Source of the DNA: Arthrobacter sp. AQ5-06
GTDB taxonomy: Bacteria > Actinomycetota > Actinomycetes > Actinomycetales > Micrococcaceae
NCBI RefSeq assembly: GCF_003287955.1
Contig: NZ_QMKP01000009.1
Coordinates: 62,001 to 126,000 of the forward strand
Length of the DNA: 64,000 bases
Direction: 5' to 3'
In this document: in pieces, positions 54,988-62,950 of the stretch
Position numbering within the stretch: the first letter of the stretch is position 1
Layout of the letters: each line of letters opens with the position of its first letter
The notes under the pieces: model-generated
Told to the model about the DNA's origin: nothing
The model's input: the letters and a program-made list of their open reading frames with translations, nothing else
The model's database searches: none
Position numbers and translations under genes: made by a program

Positions 54988-55839
54988 ATGACCATGAGCC
55001 AGAACCCTGTCGTCCTGACCAAGGCCAGCATCGATGCAGGCAGCGAGGAGGTTGTAGATACCAACGTTCACGTGGTGAACGCCATGTACGGGAAACTACT
55101 CGACGCCGGCGAGATCGCGCCCGCGGCGCTCGGCAGCTACTACGTGGACTTCTACGTCACGCAGTCTTTGGAGGGCGGCTTCGCCCAGTACGTGTTCACC
55201 GCGGACCGCGACGAGGTGGACCCGCTCATCCGCGAGGGCCTAGCGGGCATGGGCGCAACGGCCCACCTGGAGCTCTTCAACCGGACCGTTGAAGCGTTTG
55301 ATGCCTTGTCTGAGGAAGACGAAGAGCGCTACCTCGACGGCGACCTGGACACCGAGGAAGAGTCCACCGACGCCGTGCGCACCATCGAGGAACTCGACGG
55401 CGAGTTCGAGGAACTGTTCGAAACCGAAAACGTCACCGCCCTCAACGCCGCCTGGCTCCTGCGCCAGGAGGGACTGATGGTGCTCGACGAAGAAGAGCTC
55501 GACGCCTATATTGAGCGTCAGGTTGCGCTCATCCCCAACCTCGAGGAGCGCCAGGCCGCGGCCGACGAGGAAGCGCTGGAGGACGCCCCGGATTTCGAGG
55601 TCATCATCCGCGAACTGTGCGACATCGCCGGCTACACCCTGCAGAAGATCACCATGGGTGACCCCAACCACGTGCACGACGGCGAGAAGACGCTGGCCTG
55701 GCACTTCACCACGGACCACGGCGACTTCATCATGGTGGAGGACGACGAAGAGGCGTTCATGATCAACCCGGAGACCCAGGAAATCGTGGCCGCTGTTGAG
55801 TTCGAGGAAGCGGACGACGACGAGATGATCGACGCGTAG
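54988..55839 (+). CDS. Hypothetical acidic cytoplasmic protein
   Basis: The 283-aa protein (ATG 54988, after GAGGAATCCC) is rich in Glu and Asp, with stretches such as LSEEDEERYLDGDLDTEEES and EEADDDEMIDA. The N-terminal half (VDTNVHVVNAMYGKLLDAGE, YYVDFYVTQSLEGGFAQYVF) recalls the DMP19/DUF4375 domain. No signal or TM is present. Function is unknown. Confidence 0.65.
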   Translation: MTMSQNPVVLTKASIDAGSEEVVDTNVHVVNAMYGKLLDAGEIAPAALGSYYVDFYVTQSLEGGFAQYVFTADRDEVDPLIREGLAGMGATAHLELFNRTVEAFDALSEEDEERYLDGDLDTEEESTDAVRTIEELDGEFEELFETENVTALNAAWLLRQEGLMVLDEEELDAYIERQVALIPNLEERQAAADEEALEDAPDFEVIIRELCDIAGYTLQKITMGDPNHVHDGEKTLAWHFTTDHGDFIMVEDDEEAFMINPETQEIVAAVEFEEADDDEMIDA

Positions 55840-55860
55840 GACCCTCACCTCGTTCCCGGG

Positions 55861-55957
55861 CCGGGTTCGTCGGGGTCGGTTGGCCGGGTTCGCCGGGGTC
55901 GGTTCACCCGGGTCGCCGGAAGAGTGCGGGGTCGCTGGAAATTTCCGGCGACCCCGC
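55861..55957 (+). terminator. Tandem repeats followed by a strong terminator-like hairpin
   Basis: Two and a half copies of a 23-bp unit (CCGGGTTCGYCGGGGTCGGTT) lie at 55861-55918. They are followed by GCGGGGTCGCTGGAAA/TTTCCGGCGACCCCGC (55926-55957), a 16-bp stem with one G-U pair, then TCCTTTCCC. It closes the acidic gene. The rest of the 318-bp gap up to 56157 holds only the leader of the next gene. Confidence 0.6.
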
Positions 55958-56157
55958 TCCTTTCCCGCGATTTCGACGGCGGTCGTTGCGGAGTGATCGC
56001 CATGCCTCGATGCCAGTGCGGTCCATGGGTCCGCAGCCGGGCCCTGGAAAGAAATTTAGGAGGCGCCGTAACCTTCCCGGTCCGGCCAGCGATGTAGGGG
56101 GTGATGGGTTCCTCACGGAGCCGGATCTGAATTGTTCTCTAGGTTTTGGAGTGTCAT

Positions 56158-56784
56158 ATGTCGTTGTTCACTGTTCTCGCCACCAGCAAAATCGCTGCCG
56201 GAGTTCTCGCCGCGGGCACCTTGGCCGTCGGTGGAACCGGCGTCGCAGCTGTTTCCGGCGCCCTCCCGGCCGACGCGCAGCAGACCGCCCACGAGCTGCT
56301 CGGCGCCCCGGCCCCGAAGCTGGCCGCTGACGCCACCGAGTCGGCCTCCGCAAACGCTTCCGGCGATGCAGCAGTAACCGGCGAAGCAGCCGTCTCCGGC
56401 GATGAGGTCGCAGCCGAGGCCAACGCCTCCGCCGCCGCCGGCACCGCAGTGGACGCAGCAGGTGCCGCAGCCTTTGGCCTCTGCACCGCCTTCACCAACG
56501 GTGGACTGAACGAAGCCTCCGAGGGATTCTCGTCGCTGGTCATCGCCGCCGAGGGCGAAACCAATGTTGACACCTTCTGCGCCGATGTCGTTGCGCAGGG
56601 TGCCGCTTCCGCTGACGCCGACGCTGCTGGCGAGGGTTCTGCCGCCGCCAAGGCTGAGCGCCCCGAGCTGCCTGCTGTCCCCGCCGTACCGGCAGTTCCG
56701 GGTGTCGACGGCGAGCCTGCCGTTCCTGCTGTTCCCGCCGTGCCGGGCAACGTTGTAGACGTTCCGGCCGTTTCGGGCCGCTAG
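56158..56784 (+). CDS. Hypothetical exported Ala/Pro-rich protein
   Basis: The 208-aa product starts at ATG 56158 (MSLFTVLATSKIAAGVLAAG) after GGAG. One hydrophobic N-terminal segment (LAAGTLAVGGTGVAAVSGAL) may be a signal or anchor. The middle is Ala/Glu-rich; the end has PAVPAVPAVPG repeats (two blocks). Two cysteines (FGLC, DTFC) are present. It may be a cell-wall or surface spacer; it lies 157 bp before the sigma gene. Confidence 0.6.
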   Translation: MSLFTVLATSKIAAGVLAAGTLAVGGTGVAAVSGALPADAQQTAHELLGAPAPKLAADATESASANASGDAAVTGEAAVSGDEVAAEANASAAAGTAVDAAGAAAFGLCTAFTNGGLNEASEGFSSLVIAAEGETNVDTFCADVVAQGAASADADAAGEGSAAAKAERPELPAVPAVPAVPGVDGEPAVPAVPAVPGNVVDVPAVSGR

Positions 56785-56802
56785 GACCTGCTCAGCTAGT
56801 CT

Positions 56803-56846
56803 GGACTGCGGGAACCGGCTCCGGACGGACCGGATTCCCGCAGTCC
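56803..56846. terminator. Hairpin between exported protein and sigma factor genes
   Basis: GGACTGCGGGAACCGG and CCGGATTCCCGCAGTCC pair with one bulged base around a short loop. No U-run follows. It probably ends or dampens transcription into the sigma factor gene. Confidence 0.6.
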
Positions 56847-56940
56847 ATATGGCAGCCAGATAGCTGACCGACAGCAGCGGAGCACACCGCGCCGAATACC
56901 GGGATGAGCGAGTCCGCTGCCCGGGATGGAGGAGCCACTG

Positions 56941-57504
56941 GTGCTAGACACTTTGGCCGAAGAAGACATAGATACATTTGCAGACACCGCCGGCGCTGAT
57001 CCGGCTGTGCTCTTCGGCGCTGTCTATCGAACCTTTTCCGGAGCAGTCCAGGGCTACCTCGTGGCCCGCGGCGTGGATGATCCCGAGGCTGTCACCCAGG
57101 ACGTGTTCCTGGCGTTTTTCCCGAAGATTAGTGAGCTGACCGGCGGGCTGCAGGGCGCCAAGTCGTTGGTGTTTTCCATCGCCCACGCCAGGATGGTGGA
57201 TTACTACCGGCGGGTTGAACGCCGGCCGGACTTCACTCCGTACGACCCCCTGCAGGACGGGCGCAGTACGGCGTCCGCGGAGGACCACGCCTTGGGCCAC
57301 AGCGGCGGCGCGGCTGCCCTGCTTGAAGGCCTCGCCGATGACCACCGCGAGGTCCTGGCCCTGCGGGTCGTGGCGGACTTATCCATCGAACAGGTGGCCG
57401 GCATCATGGGCAAGTCCCAGGGTGCCATCAAGCAGCTCCAACGCAGGGCGCTGCAAAACCTCAAGGACCAGACTCTTAGAAGAAACCAGGCAGACCATGA
57501 GTGA
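56941..57504 (+). CDS. ECF-type RNA polymerase sigma factor
   Basis: The 187-aa protein starts at GTG 56941, which has GGAGGAG 6 bp upstream. Region 2 is VTQDVFLAFFPKISELTGGL, AHARMVDYYRRVERRPDF; region 4 is LEGLADDHREVLALRVVADL, SIEQVAGIMGKSQGAIKQLQ. It directs polymerase to a set of promoters. The next gene starts within its last codons and encodes a TM protein, a typical place for the partner regulator. Confidence 0.87.
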   Translation: MLDTLAEEDIDTFADTAGADPAVLFGAVYRTFSGAVQGYLVARGVDDPEAVTQDVFLAFFPKISELTGGLQGAKSLVFSIAHARMVDYYRRVERRPDFTPYDPLQDGRSTASAEDHALGHSGGAAALLEGLADDHREVLALRVVADLSIEQVAGIMGKSQGAIKQLQRRALQNLKDQTLRRNQADHE

Positions 57505-58324
57505 CACCGCAGGCTCACCCAACGGTTCCCGCGAGGACGTGTCTGTTGACCGGCTGCTGCTGGAGGCAGGGCTGGACGACGACGGCGGCCTCCGCCGCGT
57601 TCTGCTGGAGCTCCATGCGCTCGCAGCCGAGCAGCCGGTGCCCTCCGATGCAGTCGCCGCGCTCATGATGCCTGCGGTGAAACAGACTTCGGACCAACGG
57701 GCAGCCACCCGCCACCTTGCGGTGGTTCCCGCAACGGCGGCGGTGCCTGGAACGGCTGTTGTCCCGCAGTTCCCTGAAACCGTTGCTTCCCCTCGGTCAG
57801 AGCCCGTGGTAGCCCCCGCTGGGGACCCTGCGGTGGCGACCGACGAGCTCGCCGCCCGCCGCCGTGCCAGGCGCCGGATCACCCTCACCACGCTGTCCGT
57901 GGCCGTTTCGCTGGCGACCGGCGGCGCTGTTGCCGTTGCCTCCGACCAGGGGATCAGGGATTCCATCGGCCAGGTCAACCAGGCAGTTACATCTTTCGTG
58001 TCCACCGGTGGCGGCCGGCCTGCCCCCGCGCCGGTGGAGACCCCGGCTCCGGGACCGGTCCAGCCCGGCGTCCCTGCCGTAGGGCCCACCGGGCCGGCTG
58101 TCACTGTGCCGGTTCCGGCCGCTCCGGGATCCGGTTCCGGCCAGGCCACGCAGCACGCTCCCGCCCCATCGGGTTCAGCGCCGGCAGTTCCCCTGCCAGA
58201 TCTTCCCCTACCTGAAAACGTCACGCCGGGTGCGCCGGGTGGGCCGCTGAACGGCGAGGGACAGCCCCCGGCTCTGCCCCTGCCGCCCACGCCTCCAGTC
58301 CCGCTGCCCGGCGTCCATCCCTAA
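57497..58324 (+). CDS. Single-pass membrane protein with proline-rich outer domain, candidate sigma partner
   Basis: The 275-aa protein (ATG 57497) overlaps the sigma stop by 8 bp. Residues 12-60 form a predicted helical cytoplasmic part (SREDVSVDRLLLEAGLDDDG, LRRVLLELHALAAEQ). After basic residues RRRARRR, a TM helix (about 128-149, TLSVAVSLATGGAVAVAS) leads to a Pro/Ala/Gly-rich outer region of about 120 aa. No zinc-binding HCC motif is seen. The layout fits an anti-sigma or sensor of a new type; this is inference. Confidence 0.6.
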   Translation: MSDTAGSPNGSREDVSVDRLLLEAGLDDDGGLRRVLLELHALAAEQPVPSDAVAALMMPAVKQTSDQRAATRHLAVVPATAAVPGTAVVPQFPETVASPRSEPVVAPAGDPAVATDELAARRRARRRITLTTLSVAVSLATGGAVAVASDQGIRDSIGQVNQAVTSFVSTGGGRPAPAPVETPAPGPVQPGVPAVGPTGPAVTVPVPAAPGSGSGQATQHAPAPSGSAPAVPLPDLPLPENVTPGAPGGPLNGEGQPPALPLPPTPPVPLPGVHP

Positions 58325-58366
58325 GCGGTCCATCCGTAAGCGGTTCATCCGCAAACGCCTGAACTG

Positions 58367-58640
58367 TCAGTAGCCTGACGCCGCTGTCCGGATCATTTCC
58401 CCGGCCGGGGTGGCCAGATACCAGACGTCCTTGACGCCCTGCCCCAGGACGTCGCCGGGATTCTTGTCCTGTTGGTAGTAGTACAGCGGCAGTCCATTCA
58501 GGGTCACCTGCTTGGCCCCGTCCGGCGTCGTGATTGTCCCGAGCGTGCCGGTGTCCCTTTCGGCGACAGGCGTGGACGCGGTGGTGAGGAGCGGTGACCA
58601 CGCGGTCAGGCACGCCCCGGTACAGGCACTGGTGAACGCC
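58367..58640 (-). pseudogene. Fragment of a COG4315-type lipoprotein
   Basis: The minus strand encodes SACTGACLTAWSPLLTTAST, GTLGTITTPDGAKQVTLNGL and PLYYYQQDKNPGDVLGQGVK, the Y-x-(F/W/Y)-x-x-D repeat found in secreted COG4315 proteins, and ends at TGA 58367-58369. The N-terminal signal and first repeat are missing. It runs into the start of the anti-sigma remnant on the opposite strand. Confidence 0.7.
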
Positions 58641-59179
58641 TCTGAGCTGCACCACCTGCTGGGCGCCTACGTGCTCGGCGGGCTTGACCCCGCGGATTCG
58701 CAACGTTTCGAAGGCCACCTCGAGTCCTGCGCGGACTGCCGGGCCGAACTCGCCGAGCTCGAAAGCCTGCCGGCCCTGCTGGACGCGCTTCCCGTCCCGG
58801 ACGCGGTGGCGCTCACCGGGAGCGCCCGCCCGGGCTGGCCCCCGAGCCAGCCAGTTCAGTGCCCCGCGCGGTCCTCGAAGAACTGGCCACCCGGCGTCGT
58901 AAATTACGACGCCGGTGGGCGGCGCTGGTGGGCGCCGTCGCCGCCGCATGCCTCGCCTTGGGCCTGGCCGTGAACGGCAGCAAACTGCCGCTGGACGGGA
59001 CTCTCTCGCTCTGGATCCGGGACCGCGACGGCGGCGAGGACCGGGCATGTGCCTGGACCGCCACGCCCAGCGGGAAGGTGAAGGTCATGGGCGCCACGCC
59101 CGTTCAGCTGGCCAGCATCGCCAGCCTGGAACTGCGTGATGAAACCCAGCAGGCCGTTGCTGTCATCATGGTGCCGTGA
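58632..59179 (+). pseudogene. Zinc-finger anti-sigma factor, frameshifted and internally deleted
   Basis: The start VNASELHHLLGAYVLGGLDP and GHLESCADCRAELAELESLP give a zf-HC2-type H-x3-C-x2-C anti-sigma domain. After GSARPGW the frame shifts near 58850 and continues RRRKLRRRWAALVGAVAAAC, a TM helix, then NGSKLPLDGTLSLWIRDRDG and ACAWTATPSGKVKVMGATPV. The outer domain appears to lack its first part, since the TM helix joins NGSKLP directly. It is probably not functional. It is a different gene from the sigma factor's neighbour. Confidence 0.75.
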
Positions 59180-59194
59180 TCCCTTTGCCGGTGA

Positions 59195-59677
59195 TCACGG
59201 TGTTTGCAGCGCGCGGAACTCGGCCACCAGCCCGGGGTCCTCGCAGGCCACGGCAAACGCTTCGATCCTCTTATTGATCTCACGGCCCAGGAGCCAGGCG
59301 CCCATCCGCTCCGCCACCGGCCGCAACCAGGCCGGGCGGCACGAAAAGGTGTACTTCCAGACGGCGCGGGTGCCGCCGTCGTCCGCGGTGAAACGCCAGC
59401 CGCCACCGAAATTCCCGAAGAACCACGGTCCGGACACCATGGTCATGCCCACGTTCTTGGGTGGTGCATACGAAACGTACTCACTCACCATCACCAGGCC
59501 CAGGCGGGACACGGTCCGTGTCCGGACGCCCTTCGCGGCGGACGTTGCGCTGTTCAGGAAACCTTGGGCAGAGATGAACGGGTCCCATTTCAGCCGGAAC
59601 GCACCGGTGGTCTGGGAGAGGGCAAAGACTGTCTCCGGATCGAGGCGGATGTGGCGTGCGGCGCGTACCTGGGGCAT
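59195..59677 (-). CDS. SRPBCC-fold protein
   Basis: The 160-aa protein (MPQVRAARHIRLDPETVFAL) has the START/SRPBCC pattern: an N-terminal strand, ETVFALSQTTGAFRLKWDPF, strand GGGWRFTADDGGTRAVWKYT, and a long C-terminal helix (RMGAWLLGREINKRIEAFAV). Such proteins bind hydrophobic ligands or act as cyclases; function is unknown. It converges with the anti-sigma remnant. Confidence 0.75.
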   Translation of the reverse strand: MPQVRAARHIRLDPETVFALSQTTGAFRLKWDPFISAQGFLNSATSAAKGVRTRTVSRLGLVMVSEYVSYAPPKNVGMTMVSGPWFFGNFGGGWRFTADDGGTRAVWKYTFSCRPAWLRPVAERMGAWLLGREINKRIEAFAVACEDPGLVAEFRALQTP

Positions 59678-59709
59678 GGACCCACCCTAAACCCGGGTGG
59701 GCTGGTGAC

Positions 59710-60609
59710 CTACTGGTTCATCTTGGCCAGGCGCGCCCTGACCACCATGTAGATGCCGTAGCAGATCAGTCCGGCGCCAACCGCCGCAAGCAGGTAAACG
59801 CCGAAGGGCTGCTCCCGCAGCGCCTTGAGCCCGCCGTCAAGGCCCGTTGATTCCTCCGGGTGCGCGCGCAGTGTTGCGATCGTGATGAGCAGTCCGGTGA
59901 GGAACAGGACAATCCCCTTGGCAACGTACCCCGTCACGCCCAGCACGCTGACGGCGGTGCGGGCCCTGGGATCCGCAGGCATCCTGAGGTGTTTTTCGAA
60001 GGACTTCTTGATGCCACGGATGCCATAGATCACCCCGGTGACGGCAATTCCGACCCCCACCAGGACCAGGAGTGCCACACCGCCGGGTGACTTCATCACG
60101 GTGGCGGTGAAGTCGCTCACGGACTTCTGGTTGTCACCGCCGGAACCGGTTCCCCTGGCAAAGGAGGCAAGCGTCAGGGCCAAGCCGGCGTACACCACGG
60201 CCTGTGCTGCTGCCTGGGCCTTCTTGCCGGCCTTCTTCTTCGTAGGCAGTCCGTTGTAGTCGAAGATGGCATCGCTGGTCTGCCACAGCGCAAGGGCGGC
60301 GCAGGCGGCAAAGCTTGCCCAGAGGAGGAACGGCCCGGCGGGTTGGCTGGCGAGCTCTGACACGGCGCCGCTGAAGTCGGCGCTTCCGCCGCCGCCCATC
60401 GCGAGCCGGATGGCGATGAGGCCTACCAGGAAGTGCAGGACACCGCTGGCTGCGAACCCTGCCCGCGCGAACAGTTCCAACGTGCGTGAATTAGTGGCAT
60501 CCTCCGCCGCATCGGCGGCCTGCCTGAGTTCTCTTTTGATGGCGGTTCCTTCTGCCGGCGCCGCAGAGGCGCATATTTGTGTGCCCCCTGCACAAGCCCA
60601 TCGTGCCAC
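59710..60609 (-). CDS. DUF1206 membrane protein
   Basis: The protein has three related two-helix units typical of DUF1206: LELFARAGFAASGVLHFLVG, AQAVVYAGLALTLASFARG and LGVTGYVAKGIVLFLTGLLI, each followed by a second helix. Function is unknown. The start is uncertain: GTG 60609 is the nearest ordinary start but has no ribosome site, whereas AGAAGGA stands 6 bp before an ATC codon at 60540 that begins IKRELRQAADAAEDA, the usual domain start. A rare ATC start or a mutated ATG is possible. Confidence 0.75.
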   Translation of the reverse strand: MARWACAGGTQICASAAPAEGTAIKRELRQAADAAEDATNSRTLELFARAGFAASGVLHFLVGLIAIRLAMGGGGSADFSGAVSELASQPAGPFLLWASFAACAALALWQTSDAIFDYNGLPTKKKAGKKAQAAAQAVVYAGLALTLASFARGTGSGGDNQKSVSDFTATVMKSPGGVALLVLVGVGIAVTGVIYGIRGIKKSFEKHLRMPADPRARTAVSVLGVTGYVAKGIVLFLTGLLITIATLRAHPEESTGLDGGLKALREQPFGVYLLAAVGAGLICYGIYMVVRARLAKMNQ

Positions 60610-60680
60610 GCCAAGCGAGCCGCGAACAGTCCCGAATTTCTCGTGCCGGACCATCCCTAACCTGGTGACTGGCTCGGGGC

Positions 60681-60712
60681 TCCCGCGATGGGGAGTGTTC
60701 CCCATCGCGGGA
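60681..60712. promoter_or_regulatory. Perfect 14-bp-arm palindrome between divergent genes
   Basis: TCCCGCGATGGGGA-GTGT-TCCCCATCGCGGGA is perfect over both arms. It lies upstream of the WXG100-like gene and of the DUF1206 gene. It could be an operator or a stable leader hairpin; there is no U-run. Confidence 0.7.
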
Positions 60713-60779
60713 GACTTACCGCCGTGCGACGATATGTCCAGCGATAGATCTAACTCTTATTACTGTCCGGGGAGACACC

Positions 60780-62375
60780 ATGACTTTTTACGGCGCGGAC
60801 GTCAGCCAGCTGCGCGAGCTGGCGAAGGCCGTTGATAAAGCGGCAGCGCTGCTCAGTAGCCGGGCCAGCTCCCTGCAGGGCCAGATCCAGTCCGCGCCAT
60901 GGAAGGGCACCGACGGCGAGCTGTTCCGGCAGGACTGGTCCGGCAACCACCGTCCCAGCCTGGAGCGGGTGGCATCCAGCCTCCGCCACAACTCCAAGCT
61001 GCTCCTGCAGCACGCAAACGAACAGGAGCAGTCCTCTGCCGAGACCGGCGGCGGGAGTGGTGGCGGTGGGGGGTCCAGCGCGCTGGACAGGCTCAAGGAC
61101 CTGGGCAGTCGCGCAATGAACTGGCTGGAGGAACAGGCAGCGAAGGCGGCAGCGGCCGAGGACCACCGCCAGGAGCTGAAGCAGGGCATGGATGACATGC
61201 TCAAGGCCAGCACGGAGGAGCAGGCCAAGTGGTGGGCCGGCCTGTCGGAGGAGGACCGGCAGTACCTAACCGAAGGTGTGGACGAGGACGGGAGCCCGCT
61301 CGCCGCAGACCTCATGAAGATGGACGGCGGCATTCCTGAGTCCGCCCAGGAGCTGGCCAAGACCCATCTGCAGGAACTCGGCAAGTCGGACATACCTGTC
61401 TACACGGAGACCGGCAAAGCCTCCCTTGACGCACGGGTTGCCTGGTTCCATGCCGGCGCGGAGGTAGGCACCGTGGTGGTGGAGAATGCGGACGGTTCAG
61501 CCACCATGAAGGTTTACGGAAACGTGGGCCTGGGAGTGAACGACACCACCGGCACCGCCGGAGTCACGCTGAACGGGGAGGCCTCGCGCGAGTACAAGTT
61601 CGGCAGCGTCGAAGAGGCCATGGCCGCCCGCAACCAGATGTACACGGATCTCCCGCCGGACAGCGTCGGTGAGATCAAGGATGTGGCCGGCAACCCGCCT
61701 GGCTACATCCTGAACACCATCAACGATGCTGCGGACGACAACGGCTCCACGGGCCACGACGACAAAGCCAAGGGAACCCTTTCCCTCGAAGCCGAGGGTG
61801 ATTCCGGCCCCGCTTCGGGCTCGGCGAAGCTGGATCTCGCCTACGAGCGGAACCTGACGGACGGTACGGCCACCGCCAGCGCCGAGGTCTCTGCCCAGGG
61901 CAAGCTGAACCTTGACGGCAGGGTGTTCGAGGCCTCGGGGAAGAGCGGCCTGGAAGTCAATCTGGATAAGAACGGCAACATGGAATCGATCGCCGTTTCC
62001 ATGGAGGGCACGCTTGCCACTGGCGCCAGCGCGGGTCCCGACCTCCAGGGCGCCAAGGCTGAGTCCAGCGTGACAGTAGGCGCACAGGGCACCGTGAAGA
62101 TCGATGTCGATTACACCCCGGAGAACGCGGCCGTGATCGACAGCTACATGCGCAATGTGGCGTTGGGAGACACGGTCGCGGCCGGCCAAGATGCCGCCAA
62201 GCTCTACGAGGCAGGGTCTGCCACCGTCCAGGAGAACCACGTGGTGACAGCGTCCAACGAGTTCGGCATTGACCTCAAGGCCGGCGAGGTGGAGGTCAAA
62301 ACGGAGAACAATGCAACCACCAACGTGTCCACGTACTATAAGGTCCCGAACGACACGAAGCTCGAGAAGCTCTGA
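60780..62375 (+). CDS. Large protein with WXG100-like N-terminus
   Basis: The 531-aa protein starts at ATG 60780 after CCGGGGAGACACC. Residues 1-85 are helical with the W-x-G turn in QSAPWKGTDGELFRQDW, as in WXG100 substrates of type VII secretion. A Gly/Ser linker (TGGGSGGGGGSS, about residues 88-101) follows, then an Ala/Glu-rich helix, and a long beta-rich C-terminal part (about 200-531) with repeats such as LEAEGDSGPASGSAKLDLAY and EVSAQGKLNLDGRVFEA. No signal peptide and no known toxin motif are seen. Type VII genes are not in the window. Confidence 0.6.
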   Translation: MTFYGADVSQLRELAKAVDKAAALLSSRASSLQGQIQSAPWKGTDGELFRQDWSGNHRPSLERVASSLRHNSKLLLQHANEQEQSSAETGGGSGGGGGSSALDRLKDLGSRAMNWLEEQAAKAAAAEDHRQELKQGMDDMLKASTEEQAKWWAGLSEEDRQYLTEGVDEDGSPLAADLMKMDGGIPESAQELAKTHLQELGKSDIPVYTETGKASLDARVAWFHAGAEVGTVVVENADGSATMKVYGNVGLGVNDTTGTAGVTLNGEASREYKFGSVEEAMAARNQMYTDLPPDSVGEIKDVAGNPPGYILNTINDAADDNGSTGHDDKAKGTLSLEAEGDSGPASGSAKLDLAYERNLTDGTATASAEVSAQGKLNLDGRVFEASGKSGLEVNLDKNGNMESIAVSMEGTLATGASAGPDLQGAKAESSVTVGAQGTVKIDVDYTPENAAVIDSYMRNVALGDTVAAGQDAAKLYEAGSATVQENHVVTASNEFGIDLKAGEVEVKTENNATTNVSTYYKVPNDTKLEKL

Positions 62376-62482
62376 CGTCCGTGCCGAACCCATCCCGGAG
62401 ACCTTTTCCCGCAGTCTTTGCGGCACCATTTTGGGTACTACCGCCAGCCAGGCCGGCCAAGACTTACCGCTAAGGAGCAACC

Positions 62483-62929
62483 ATGTCAGTGCATATCGAG
62501 TCCCCGCTGGGATTCACGGCAGACTTCCCCGAGCACACCCAGGTGCTGGAGGATTCCACAGCCGGGCCCAACACCGAGCAGTATGGCCTGCTGGGCGGGG
62601 TTCTGGTCACCGTCATCAAGGATGACACCTCGGTCACCGATGCCCCGCAGGCCAACGGGTGGGCACACCTCATGTCAGGGTTCTACCTTGAAGACCGCGC
62701 AGGGACCCTGCTGACCGAAGGCGAACTGAACCTTCCCGGCAAGTCCTCGTACGCCGTCGTGGTTGGATACACGGATCACTCGGGTGAGGCCCGAGTCGCG
62801 GCAACCGTCGGTGTCTGGGAGAACAACCGGTTTATCGGTGTTGTGGTGCTCTGGCCGTACACGAACCCGGACATCGAGCCGCGGCTGGGGATGCTCAAAG
62901 AGATCGTCGCCTCCATCAGCGTGAGCTGA
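62483..62929 (+). CDS. Hypothetical protein, partner of the WXG100-like gene
   Basis: The 148-aa protein (ATG 62483, after AAGGAGCAACC) begins SVHIESPLGFTADFPEHTQV and has WENNRFIGVVVLWPYTNPDI near its end. It is a single alpha/beta domain, possibly PsbP/Mog1- or LpqN-like in pattern. It has no signal peptide. It lies 107 bp after the WXG100-like gene on the same strand and may be its chaperone or immunity protein. This is inference. Confidence 0.55.
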   Translation: MSVHIESPLGFTADFPEHTQVLEDSTAGPNTEQYGLLGGVLVTVIKDDTSVTDAPQANGWAHLMSGFYLEDRAGTLLTEGELNLPGKSSYAVVVGYTDHSGEARVAATVGVWENNRFIGVVVLWPYTNPDIEPRLGMLKEIVASISVS

Positions 62930-62950
62930 GCCCTGCCCAGTTTCCGAGGC

